This document shows, one piece after another, positions 17,678-25,166 of a stretch of 64,000 nt of DNA. Made by a program: the position numbers and the translations under genes. Source of the stretch: Nitrososphaerales archaeon (GTDB lineage: Archaea; Thermoproteota; Nitrososphaeria; Nitrososphaerales; Gagatemarchaeaceae). Each line of letters starts with the position of its first letter. Position 1 is the first letter of the stretch. Below the pieces are notes generated by a model. The model worked only from the letters and a program-made list of their open reading frames with translations, did no database searches and was not told where the DNA came from. Location: contig JAJTZB010000001.1 of assembly GCA_032906765.1 (NCBI GenBank), positions 248,001-312,000 of the forward strand. The letters are read 5' to 3'.

Positions 17678-18034
17678 TCAGGTCTCTTGCTCTCCCGATG
17701 GCCTGAACAGCTCGAAGGCTCTCTTCACACCGTCCCTGAAGAGTATCGGAACGTAGAGTATGGACACCAAGAGCAGAACCATCTCGATTGCAGCTTCGCC
17801 CTGCAAGTTGTCGTAGATGATCACCGAGTAGCCGTGGGTGTCCGCCAGTATCAGGGTCCACGCGAGGACAACCACAGAGGCCATCACCATTGAGACCGAG
17901 ACGATGTAGAACGCCCCTAAAGCCAGCTTCGCCAAGGCCCTACGCGGTTCAGCTCGGGAGATGTGGTGCGTCTCCTGCTCCGCTCCCGAACTCGAAGTCT
18001 TCCCGCAGACTCTGCAACGCGGTCCATCCGACAA
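17678..18034 (-). CDS. Zinc-finger-like two-TM membrane protein
   Basis: The 118-aa protein starts (TTG) with a CRVCG pair and a downstream THH that may complete a metal site. Two hydrophobic segments follow (LALGAFYIVSVSMVMASVVV and AIEMVLLLVSILYVPILFR) and a charged tail. It begins 13 nt after the stop of the large adhesin-like gene and is probably the last gene of the pilin operon. No known family is recognised. The stretch 17496-17677 shows no gene. Confidence 0.55.
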   Translation of the reverse strand: MSDGPRCRVCGKTSSSGAEQETHHISRAEPRRALAKLALGAFYIVSVSMVMASVVVLAWTLILADTHGYSVIIYDNLQGEAAIEMVLLLVSILYVPILFRDGVKRAFELFRPSGEQET

Positions 18035-18047
18035 CTGGCTCCACCGC

Positions 18048-20765
18048 TCACTGCACCACGTTGAAGCTCGCCGTTATGGTGCCGTAGGTGTCTACAGTCG
18101 CCGTCGTGGAAGCCGAGCTTGTGGAGGTTATCATGATGTTCCCGCTAGAGGCGCTCCAGGATGAGAATGCGAACGCGCCCAAAGCGGAAGAGGTTAGCCC
18201 TACCACGGCTCCGGAGTCATACCAGCTATCGCCAGTGGGTGACGCAAACGTGACCGAGCTGCTCCCAGTCTGCGTAGTCGTGAGAGTGCACGTGCCGCCC
18301 GTCCCCGAGACAGTATTGCCCGAGACTGACCCGCTGGCGCAGCTGTTCGAAGAGTACGACTCGGCTGATGGCCAGCTTGCAGACCAAGACGTTGACGATG
18401 AGCCGCCAGGGAAGTTGTAGCCCACTCCGTAGGAGTAGGTCACGGTGTTGCCAGAAACCGAATAGGTATTCGAGCCGCTGCTTGTGGAGCCAGACGACGA
18501 TAGAGTGTAGGTCCATGTTCCAGAGCTTGTGATGGTAAAATAGGTGCCGCAAGGAAAATAGTCTTGAGCTCTGCTGCTCCAGCATCCCGGCGACGTACTC
18601 CATTGGAGAACAATACTGGCACCTGATTCAGGCAGGCAGGATCCGGAGTACGACCCGCTGGAGCCGGTAGTCGCACTATACCATGAAGTGTAGCAGCCAT
18701 TGAAACTGATATAGAAGCTGAGCGAGTCTCCCAAGGTTCCTGATTGGGTCACTGATATGCTCCAGCTGAACCCGGTGACTGTGTAGGATGCAGGCGGCTC
18801 TGGAATAAGGCCTTGCGTGGCCGTACCGCCAAAGCAGTTGCAGAGTTGGAATCCATTACCGTTCCCTGTCCAAGATACTGTCGACGGAGATTGGTACGAA
18901 TAGCTCACGCTCAGCGCTCCCGTGCTCCCACTCGATGGCACGCTAGTTTCAGTCGTCACGTAGTATTGCGTCACTGGGTTGAAGTTGATCGTATGGAAGG
19001 TGTTCATCGTCACCGACGTCGTCGTGAAGGTCCCGGTGCCGACCCGGGTCACCGCCTGGTTCGCTCCCCCGTCGAGGTTCCAAGAGGCGAGGTTCAATCT
19101 GGACTGGCCTGTTACCACACCCCACACATAGTTGGTTGTCACGGTGGCTGTACTTCCAGAGTCGTACCAGCCGTCGCCGGTGACCGAACCCGAGTATGTG
19201 ACCCCGTCGCCCCCGACCGCGTTCAGTGCGTACTGCGAGGTCGACGTGAAGCTCAGGGTGTGAAAGGTGCTGAAGGTAATCGTGGGGCCGGCCGAGCCCG
19301 AACCTGCCCTGGCCAGAGTCGTTTGAGCGCCATCAATGGCGTACGATAGGAGGTTGCTCCTGGTCTGCCCTGCTACGACGTTGAAGGCATAGGCGCTCTG
19401 CACTTGGCTCACGGTTCCCGAGTCGAACCAGCTGTCACCCGTGGGCGATGCAACCGAGTATGAGTAGCTCCCTCCTCCCGAGAGGGCCAGGAAGTACTGC
19501 GTCACTGAGTCGAGGGCGACGGTGTGGTAGGTGCTCATGGTGATTGTGGAGGACGTGAAAGTCCCGCTGCTGCTCCGGATTGGATTCTGGTCGGCGCCGT
19601 CGAGCTGCCAGTTGCTCAGTGCCGACCTGGATTGGTCTGAGACTACGCTCCAGACCCAGTTGCTTGAGACTGTCAGCTGGGTCCCGGAATCGTAGAACCC
19701 GTCGTTCGTGGGCGAGGCCGCAGAGACGCCCAGCCCGTTGCCTCCCGTGGTCGACAAGTAGTACTGCGCTACTGAATCCACCGACAAAACGTGTGGCGCA
19801 CCCATCGTAAGGGAGTACACGAAGTTGCCCGAGCCGGACCGCGTGACGGAGGTGGGCGAGGCGCCGTCAAGCGAATACGATAGCAGGTTCTGCCTGCTCT
19901 GGCCTGATACCAAGTTCCATGCGTTCGGCAGTGCGACCTGGACCGACGTGCCAGAGGGGTAGTAGCCGTCGTTGGTTGGAGAAGCAGGACTCACCATCAC
20001 CCCGCTCCCCCCGCTCACGGTCAGCAGATACTGGGTCGTGTAGGAGGCTTGGACGGTGCCTGCAGAGGTCGCGGTCAATGTCCCCGAGGTGGCTGTCGTG
20101 AGGCCTGTCGCAGTGGCGCCCACCCTGGTGCCGCTGCCCTGGGGAAGGGACTGGAACGCGTACGTGTGCTTCGTGCCTGCGAACCAGCTCAAAGTGACGG
20201 GCAGCTGCGGGTAGGTGTAGCTGACACCGTCAACGGTCAGCACCGGGCTGGTCCCGAACGCGCTGGCACCGTTCGCGCTGAAGGTGACGTCGTAGTTGAG
20301 GTTGGGGTTGGTCTGGGCTGCGACCGCAGGCTTGAGCCAGAGGGTGTTGCCCCTCGAAGTCACTATCCCTATCTCATCCGCTGGATTGGTCGAGCTTAGT
20401 ATCGAGTTGTACCTCGACTGCAGAGAGGAGGGGATTAGCTTGCCGACCTGGAGGAGGTTGTTAGAGGCCATCGACGACGTGCTCGGCGAGGCAGTGTAAA
20501 CAGTCCCGTTGGAGTACTTGATGATCACCTCGACAACGCTCACGGACTCGCCGCCGGTGTTCTGTATGGTGAGCGACCCGTTTGAAAGGGCCCCGTACGT
20601 GAGTTGCTCGCTGCCCTTCTGCGCCATCAAGGTCTGCGCCCTGTTGGCTGCGCCGTTCGCCTGCGATTGTGAGCTGGCGTAGTAGGCTACCCCGGCCATT
20701 GCGGAGGCGAAGAGGACAAAGAAGAGGATCGATCCTATGATCGAGGCTTGGCCCCTACGTTTCAT
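18048..20765 (-). CDS. Giant prepilin-like surface adhesin with four tandem repeats
   Basis: The 905-aa product starts MKRRGQASIIGSILFFVLFA, a class III (archaellin/pilin-type) signal peptide with the KRRG cleavage site. ATG 20765 is preferred over TTG 20804 because it gives this signal and has AGGGGAG upstream. After a pilin-like head come four repeats of about 87 residues, each with a GG turn, SPTNDGYYPSG or DSWFDSG, V..GQ(S/T)R.NL and L.YS(L/I)DGA. Then comes a Ser/Thr/Gly-rich region with several Cys, and a final half-repeat. The repeats resemble archaeal extracellular thermopsin-associated modules. A pilus-tip or cell-contact adhesin is likely. Confidence 0.75.
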   Translation of the reverse strand: MKRRGQASIIGSILFFVLFASAMAGVAYYASSQSQANGAANRAQTLMAQKGSEQLTYGALSNGSLTIQNTGGESVSVVEVIIKYSNGTVYTASPSTSSMASNNLLQVGKLIPSSLQSRYNSILSSTNPADEIGIVTSRGNTLWLKPAVAAQTNPNLNYDVTFSANGASAFGTSPVLTVDGVSYTYPQLPVTLSWFAGTKHTYAFQSLPQGSGTRVGATATGLTTATSGTLTATSAGTVQASYTTQYLLTVSGGSGVMVSPASPTNDGYYPSGTSVQVALPNAWNLVSGQSRQNLLSYSLDGASPTSVTRSGSGNFVYSLTMGAPHVLSVDSVAQYYLSTTGGNGLGVSAASPTNDGFYDSGTQLTVSSNWVWSVVSDQSRSALSNWQLDGADQNPIRSSSGTFTSSTITMSTYHTVALDSVTQYFLALSGGGSYSYSVASPTGDSWFDSGTVSQVQSAYAFNVVAGQTRSNLLSYAIDGAQTTLARAGSGSAGPTITFSTFHTLSFTSTSQYALNAVGGDGVTYSGSVTGDGWYDSGSTATVTTNYVWGVVTGQSRLNLASWNLDGGANQAVTRVGTGTFTTTSVTMNTFHTINFNPVTQYYVTTETSVPSSGSTGALSVSYSYQSPSTVSWTGNGNGFQLCNCFGGTATQGLIPEPPASYTVTGFSWSISVTQSGTLGDSLSFYISFNGCYTSWYSATTGSSGSYSGSCLPESGASIVLQWSTSPGCWSSRAQDYFPCGTYFTITSSGTWTYTLSSSGSTSSGSNTYSVSGNTVTYSYGVGYNFPGGSSSTSWSASWPSAESYSSNSCASGSVSGNTVSGTGGTCTLTTTQTGSSSVTFASPTGDSWYDSGAVVGLTSSALGAFAFSSWSASSGNIMITSTSSASTTATVDTYGTITASFNVVQ

Positions 20766-20807
20766 TGACGCCAGACTCCCCTGGCGCTTAAAACGCGAAC
20801 TCAAGCG

Positions 20808-21335
20808 TCATGGGGCCCCTGCGACAAGGAGGACAGACGCCTGGGCGTATGGCTGGGAAGATACGAGGAAGTTGTAGGTGCTTCCGGCAATGAACAGGGA
20901 GGCGCCTTGGGCGGAGGGAGTGAATGTCACAACCAGGCCCACGTTCTGGTTCGGGTTCAGCGCAGCGCTGAAGGAGTAAAAAACAGAAGTGGAGCCGGAA
21001 GGCACGGTGAACGAGCCAGAGTAAATCTGGCTTCCCGTCGACATGGAGATTAGTGTCACCGTGGCCGAGAATGAAGCGGTGGACGACTGGACGCCGCTCA
21101 ATGCGATGGTCAAAGTGGTGATTGGTTGGGACCCCAAGTTCGTGAGCTGGACCCTGAGCGTCGCCTCGTTCGCCCCCTGGACGAGCTGCCCCTCGTTGAC
21201 CTGCAGGCTCGCGCTCGGGGGGTTCGAGGCGGCGGCGAGCCCGTTGAAGGCACTGTACACGATTACGCCGCTGGCAAGAGCTATCGAGATGAGCATGAGC
21301 GAACTGACGAGGTTCGATAAGGCGCTACGTCGCAA
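20808..21335 (-). CDS. Type IV pilin-like protein
   Basis: The 175-aa protein begins MRRSALSNLVSSLMLISIAL, a short basic leader followed by a hydrophobic helix, as in archaeal pilins, then a Ser/Thr-rich beta-strand domain (LRVQLTNLGSQPITTLTIAL) typical of pilin heads. The start is TTG 21335, overlapping the stop of the upstream pilin-like gene by 11 nt. It ends 42 nt before the chosen start of the adhesin. It probably needs a prepilin peptidase encoded elsewhere. Confidence 0.7.
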   Translation of the reverse strand: MRRSALSNLVSSLMLISIALASGVIVYSAFNGLAAASNPPSASLQVNEGQLVQGANEATLRVQLTNLGSQPITTLTIALSGVQSSTASFSATVTLISMSTGSQIYSGSFTVPSGSTSVFYSFSAALNPNQNVGLVVTFTPSAQGASLFIAGSTYNFLVSSQPYAQASVLLVAGAP

Positions 21336-21768
21336 ATTGAAAAACCACTCCGTAGCTGTCGACGAGGTAGATGGTCTGACCGGTGACCCTAGTGAAGGTA
21401 CCGCTGATCACTACGTTCGCGGCAGAGTTCGGCGCGATCGTCGGGATTGGCTGACCGTTGGTTTTCTGCAGCGAAGAACTGTATGAAGTGATGTTGACGA
21501 AGACGTATGCTGGCGCGTAGCTCGTGAACCCGTAGTTGTAGACCTGGACCACCAGCTTCCCAGAGCTCAGCCCAGAATACGTGAGGGAGAGTAGCTTCCC
21601 CGTCGATTCCTGCTGCTGCTGGAGCGCGACAAGGATACCCTGATTGGAGCCCGAGAGTTGACTGCTAAGCGAGACCGTCATGTATCCGCCGAGGGAAAGC
21701 GTGGCTGCGGTGAGGAGCAGGGCAGAAACAATCTCGCTGATGGCACGTCTGGTCCTCGCTACTCTCAT
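21325..21768 (-). CDS. Type IV pilin-like protein
   Basis: From ATG 21768 the product begins MRVARTRRAISEIVSALLL, a close match to the archaeal pilin signal (R-R-x then ISEIVxALLL), with a hydrophobic helix and a beta-rich head of about 110 residues (LVVQVYNYGFTSYAPAYVFV). The frame opens upstream at GTG 21780, but the ATG puts the signal at the very N-terminus. It overlaps the downstream pilin gene by 11 nt. A glutamate at mature position about 3, as in true pilins, is visible. Confidence 0.75.
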   Translation of the reverse strand: MRVARTRRAISEIVSALLLTAATLSLGGYMTVSLSSQLSGSNQGILVALQQQQESTGKLLSLTYSGLSSGKLVVQVYNYGFTSYAPAYVFVNITSYSSSLQKTNGQPIPTIAPNSAANVVISGTFTRVTGQTIYLVDSYGVVFQFAT

Positions 21769-21779
21769 AGATTCCGCCA

Positions 21780-22274
21780 CTATGCTTCTGTTGCTACGAC
21801 CGAGGTGGAGAAGGTCGTAGAGCCCAACCCACCGCTGATGGTGTATGTGCTACCTGCCGTGAAGCCGCTAGGGGTGTTGAATGCAAGACTCAGAGTGTCA
21901 CCCCCACTCAGAGTGACGCTGGCCGAGGTGGCGCACACCCCTGCCGTCGTGCAAGACCAGGTGAACGAGTCGCCCTTGGTGTCACCGCCGGTGTACGTGA
22001 CTCCTGAGGACGGCAGCGTGGCAACCACCGACACTGTCGAAGTTCCTTTGAGGGCGGTGTTCCCGTTGTTCTTCATCGTGATTGCGAACGACTGACTGCT
22101 CGTGCCGACGCTGATGCTTGCGCCTGCCACCTGGAGCGACGAGATGTTCCCCATACCGCTTATGAGGCCGGTCGAGACGCCGTACATTATCCCCCCGACC
22201 GCGAGAGTCGCGGTTAGAATGAGGAGGAGGTCTGTGCTCTGTGAGAGTGCTTTTCTTTCATCCGAAATTCTCAT
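21780..22274 (-). CDS. Type IV pilin/archaellin-like protein, first gene of pilin operon
   Basis: The 164-aa product starts MRISDERKALSQSTDLLLIL and has one N-terminal hydrophobic helix (LLLILTATLAVGGIMYGVST), then a Ser/Thr/Gly-rich head with the pattern SFAITMKNNGNTALKG. A pair of Cys (WSCTTAGVC) may form a disulfide. A TATA-like box lies 19-28 nt upstream of its ATG, so it probably heads the operon 22274-17678 of four pilin-like genes plus a small membrane protein. Confidence 0.7.
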   Translation of the reverse strand: MRISDERKALSQSTDLLLILTATLAVGGIMYGVSTGLISGMGNISSLQVAGASISVGTSSQSFAITMKNNGNTALKGTSTVSVVATLPSSGVTYTGGDTKGDSFTWSCTTAGVCATSASVTLSGGDTLSLAFNTPSGFTAGSTYTISGGLGSTTFSTSVVATEA

Positions 22275-22292
22275 GCTGGAGCAGTCGTCGAA

Positions 22293-22302
22293 CGTATAAA
22301 AG
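22293..22302 (-). promoter_or_regulatory. TATA-like box of the pilin operon
   Basis: CTTTTATACG on the minus strand, 19-28 nt before the ATG at 22274, with no Shine-Dalgarno. It lies between the start of the operon and the left repeat of the nested insertion, so the pilin operon has its own promoter and does not depend on read-through from the TadC-like gene. Confidence 0.5.
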
Positions 22303-22350
22303 ACAAGACCTGAGGTTCTGATAGCTTGTCAGTTTCAGTTTCGTGGGTTC

Positions 22351-22367
22351 GAAGTCCCACCCCCCGC
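22351..22367. repeat. Left 17-bp direct repeat of nested insertion
   Basis: GAAGTCCCACCCCCCGC, identical to 25083-25099. Together with the preceding GTGGGTTC (22343-22350) it can form a T-arm-like stem (GTGGG with CCCAC), but the loop has eight instead of seven bases and no matching 5' acceptor strand is found upstream. Confidence 0.75.
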
Positions 22368-22536
22368 ACATTAGTTTCACTCCACCCCTCCTGACTCGTT
22401 CGATGAATGAAATTATGATGACCAAGGTGTTCAATTTCGCCGAAGGGGAAAAGAGCCCGAGAGCGATTAACACGGGTTGACGTCACGGTGACCGCAGATT
22501 TTCGCCTTTCTCACGTATGAGAACTGTGTTCAAGTC

Positions 22537-22544
22537 TTAAATAT
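22537..22544 (+). promoter_or_regulatory. TATA-like box before 22572
   Basis: TTAAATAT lies 28-35 nt before the ATG at 22572 inside the nested insertion. The remaining intergenic sequence 22368-22536 shows no gene. Confidence 0.45.
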
Positions 22545-22571
22545 CAAAACGTAGGCGGGACGCCGAGGAGA

Positions 22572-23105
22572 ATGTCGTTCTTCGGTCTGGGACCGAACGA
22601 ATTGATGCTTTCGATACACGGGTTATTCTTCATCCTGATAGTCGGCTTCGCAAGTTACATGTTCGGCGCGATCTACTTCAAACGCATCCTGAGCGATGTC
22701 TACATGACCCGACTGAAGTACAGCGCGCTCATCACTTTCCTCTTGGTGCTGGGCCTCATGGTGTCCGGGATCCTCCCCGATGTGAACTTCGGGTCAGGAA
22801 CGCTCCTGAGCGCCAGCTATGGCAACGACTACGGGAACTTCACCCAGAGCATAAGCGATGCTTCTGTCGGGGCATTCACAGGCCCCCTCCTCTTCGACAT
22901 GATGGAGCACATCTCCTTCATTGGATTGGCCTTGACTGGCGTGACGACATATCTCATATGGGACTTCGGTGAGCTCGTGATCACCGACAGGCGCGTAAAG
23001 TGGAGTATCTTGAGCCTCATCTTGGTGACTGTGGCATGGCTACTGGTCCTCGGAGTGGTTGGGACCATAATGACGAAGACTCTGACGTTTCCCCCAGGAG
23101 CATGA
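22572..23105 (+). CDS. Multi-pass membrane protein, unknown
   Basis: The 177-aa product has four to five hydrophobic segments: LMLSIHGLFFILIVGFASYMF, YSALITFLLVLGLMVSGIL, ISFIGLALTGVTTYLIW and ILSLILVTVAWLLVLGVVGT. Two histidines sit within helices (SIHGLF and MMEHISF), a pattern seen in haem b-binding membrane proteins, but there is no recognised cytochrome motif. GAGGAG precedes the ATG. It is followed after 6 nt by another membrane protein gene, and the pair probably forms one complex. Confidence 0.6.
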   Translation: MSFFGLGPNELMLSIHGLFFILIVGFASYMFGAIYFKRILSDVYMTRLKYSALITFLLVLGLMVSGILPDVNFGSGTLLSASYGNDYGNFTQSISDASVGAFTGPLLFDMMEHISFIGLALTGVTTYLIWDFGELVITDRRVKWSILSLILVTVAWLLVLGVVGTIMTKTLTFPPGA

Positions 23106-23111
23106 GTTAGA

Positions 23112-23465
23112 TTGCAAGAGTCCAAGCCGTCGTTCGCGGAGACCGTCAGCAAGGGGGGTGCCCCACCCAAAGCCGCGGCCGGGTACGCTGCGGGATTGTT
23201 CTACTTGTGGGGTGAAGCGGTCCTCAGGTATCTATGGACCAATACATCACTGGGGAGTTGGTACCTCTACACTCAGAGGACTGGAGACGTCGCTGTCATC
23301 TGGCTTTTCAGTGTCGTAATCTCGCTGGTGGGATTCGTCTCGGTGTATGTGCTCTTTAGGAGGAAGGAGCGAGTGGGTTCCATCACTCTTTGGACCGCGC
23401 TCGTCGTCGTTTCGGCTATCATAGCCCCCCTGATCGGAGAAATCGGAACGCCTTTCGGCATCTAG
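23112..23465 (+). CDS. Small membrane protein, partner of 22572
   Basis: A 117-aa protein from TTG 23112 with three hydrophobic stretches (AAGYAAGLFYLWGEAVLRYLW, VAVIWLFSVVISLVGFVSVYVLF, LWTALVVVSAIIAPLIG). No family is recognised. It lies 6 nt downstream of the first membrane protein gene of the nested insertion and is presumably co-translated with it. The stretch 23466-23734 that follows contains no convincing gene. Confidence 0.5.
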   Translation: MQESKPSFAETVSKGGAPPKAAAGYAAGLFYLWGEAVLRYLWTNTSLGSWYLYTQRTGDVAVIWLFSVVISLVGFVSVYVLFRRKERVGSITLWTALVVVSAIIAPLIGEIGTPFGI

Positions 23466-23734
23466 CCGTAGCCTACGCACTGCGGCACGCGTATTCTTCC
23501 CCCTGAAACGAATTATGATGGGATTCCCAACAACCACTCCTGGCTTCTAGGGCCCATTGATAGGACGTTCGACACGACAGGAGTCTTTCAGACCACATGT
23601 GTAGTCGGAAGTCCCGACGACTGCACTTCGTGTATAGTTCGAACCTTGCCGACCGCTCCGCATGTGGTGTTCAAAGCGCCGACTGCGACCTTGGCAAGAG
23701 CTTTAATCCAGAAAGGGGGGTCAATGGTTGGTCG

Positions 23735-25024
23735 ATGAAACCAAGCGATTTGGCTCCCTCGCCATCCCAAGGCTGGCTCAACCGAAACGTCATCGGAATG
23801 AGCCTTACCAGCTTGTTCTCAGACACCAGCCACGAGATGGCGACTTCGATTCTCCCGTTATTCATCGTCTTTGCCGTCGGTGGTAATCCCGCCATTGTAG
23901 GACTGGTGGAAGGAGCGTCCGACGGAGCCTCGAGTCTGGTCAAGTCCTATTCTGGATACTACTCTGACAAGTCGGGCAAACGGACACCTATCATGTATCT
24001 AGGTTACCTGCTCACAGGGATCCTTATCCCAGCAATCGGCTTCGCTGTTTCGTGGCTGCAGGTGCTGGTCCTCCGGGTGGGAGCTTGGACGGGGAGAGGC
24101 GCGAGAGGCCCACCGAGAGACGCCCTGATGGTCGACTCGGTTCCAGCAGATTCTGTGGGGAAGGCTTTCGGCTTCGAAAGAACGTTTGACACCGTGGGTG
24201 CAGTGATAGGTCCCGCAATAGCTCTCTTGTTGATTCCCTATCTTCCGTATTCCCAGATATTCTTCGTCTCCTTCGTTCCAGGGGTAGTCTGCATCGCCGT
24301 CGTCCTGGGCATGGTGAGAGACAGGCCGCCCGGTGTGAAGAGGACGGGACGGGACAGGGGAGGGGAATCGATTTCATTCCTCTCCTCAGTCAGAATCCTC
24401 CCGAGGGAGTTCAGGCTCCTCCTTGTCAGCGTCGGTCTCTTCGGAATCGCGAATTTCTCTAATGTAATCTTCACGCTAAGGGCGGAGCAGGTGCTTCAGC
24501 CTTCACTCGGCATATCTGCAGCATCTCAATTGGCTGTCCTTCTGTATCTGCTCTTGAACGTGATTTACGCACTCGGTTCGTTCCCAGCTGGGTACCTTGC
24601 CGACCGGATTTCAAAGCGAAACCTTCTCGCTGTAGGGTACTCCGTCTTTGCTTTTGCCTGCATCGCTTCGATATTTGAGAGTCCGGGCTATCCGATTTTG
24701 ATTACAATCTTCGTCCTAGCTGGCCTTCAGACGGCAATTGTCGACACGGTGGAGAAGGCGTTCGCGGCTGAGATGCTCGGCCAGTCCCAGAGGGGGACTG
24801 GATACGGTGTTCTTCAGACGGTAAACGGGATAGGCGATTTCGTCTCAAGCGTGATGATTGGCGTCCTTTGGACAGTGCTCACGCCCGGCATCGGTTTCGC
24901 AACTGTGGCATCCCTCGCCCTCATTGCAACCCTCGTGTTGCTTGTGGTGTTGCGAGATACCAAGCCTGCAATAAATAGGGCCGGAGGTCAGGCTTCGCTT
25001 TACGCACTAAGTGTAGAGTCCTAG
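23735..25024 (+). CDS. MFS transporter
   Basis: The 429-aa product has about twelve hydrophobic segments and MFS features: LTSLFSDTSHEMATSILPLF in helix 1, GYYSDKSGKRTPIMYLGYLL matching the loop 2-3 signature (D-x-x-G-K/R-R), WTGRGARGPPRDALMVDSVP in the middle loop, and GYLADRISKRNLLAVGY repeating the signature in the second half. The start is ATG 23735; the frame opens earlier at 23597 without homology. It is a drug/metabolite efflux-type permease of unknown substrate and the cargo of the nested insertion, ending 58 nt before the right repeat. Confidence 0.85.
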   Translation: MKPSDLAPSPSQGWLNRNVIGMSLTSLFSDTSHEMATSILPLFIVFAVGGNPAIVGLVEGASDGASSLVKSYSGYYSDKSGKRTPIMYLGYLLTGILIPAIGFAVSWLQVLVLRVGAWTGRGARGPPRDALMVDSVPADSVGKAFGFERTFDTVGAVIGPAIALLLIPYLPYSQIFFVSFVPGVVCIAVVLGMVRDRPPGVKRTGRDRGGESISFLSSVRILPREFRLLLVSVGLFGIANFSNVIFTLRAEQVLQPSLGISAASQLAVLLYLLLNVIYALGSFPAGYLADRISKRNLLAVGYSVFAFACIASIFESPGYPILITIFVLAGLQTAIVDTVEKAFAAEMLGQSQRGTGYGVLQTVNGIGDFVSSVMIGVLWTVLTPGIGFATVASLALIATLVLLVVLRDTKPAINRAGGQASLYALSVES

Positions 25025-25082
25025 TCCTGGCGACCGCACAGTATACCAAGTCAAAGCTGCTTTGAACACAATAAATTGTGCT

Positions 25083-25099
25083 GAAGTCCCACCCCCCGC
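25083..25099. repeat. Right 17-bp direct repeat of nested insertion
   Basis: GAAGTCCCACCCCCCGC, identical to 22351-22367. Identity stops at both ends of the 17 bp. It lies between the MFS stop and the TadC-like stop. Confidence 0.75.
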
Positions 25100-25166
25100 G
25101 CTTGACCGTTCTTGAAAGGACGAAGAAGGGACCGAGAAGGCTCAAAGGCCCATCTCGCACCGAAAC

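Larger units (their letters stand above)
22351..25099. mobile_element. Nested 2.7-kb insertion flanked by tRNA-3'-end-like direct repeats
   Basis: The perfect 17-bp repeat GAAGTCCCACCCCCCGC occurs at 22351-22367 and 25083-25099. Between the copies lie three plus-strand genes (two membrane proteins and an MFS transporter) in a region where all other element genes run on the minus strand. The left copy is preceded by CGTGGGTTC, so it reads like the T arm and 3' acceptor strand of a tRNA, although no tRNA body is present. No recombinase is encoded within, so mobility in trans or an old scar are the likely explanations. Confidence 0.6.

Noticed and set aside
18048-22274. Archaellum (arl) operon
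   Set aside because: No ArlI, ArlH, ArlF/G or Arl C/D/E genes accompany the pilin-like genes, and the platform protein has a double T2SSF layout more like TadC-type pilus systems.
22300-22370. A complete tRNA gene ending at GGGTTCGAAGTCCCACCCCCCGCA
   Set aside because: The T-arm-like part has an eight-base loop and there is no 5' acceptor strand (GCGGGGG), D arm or anticodon arm upstream. It is kept only as a repeat/attachment-like fragment.
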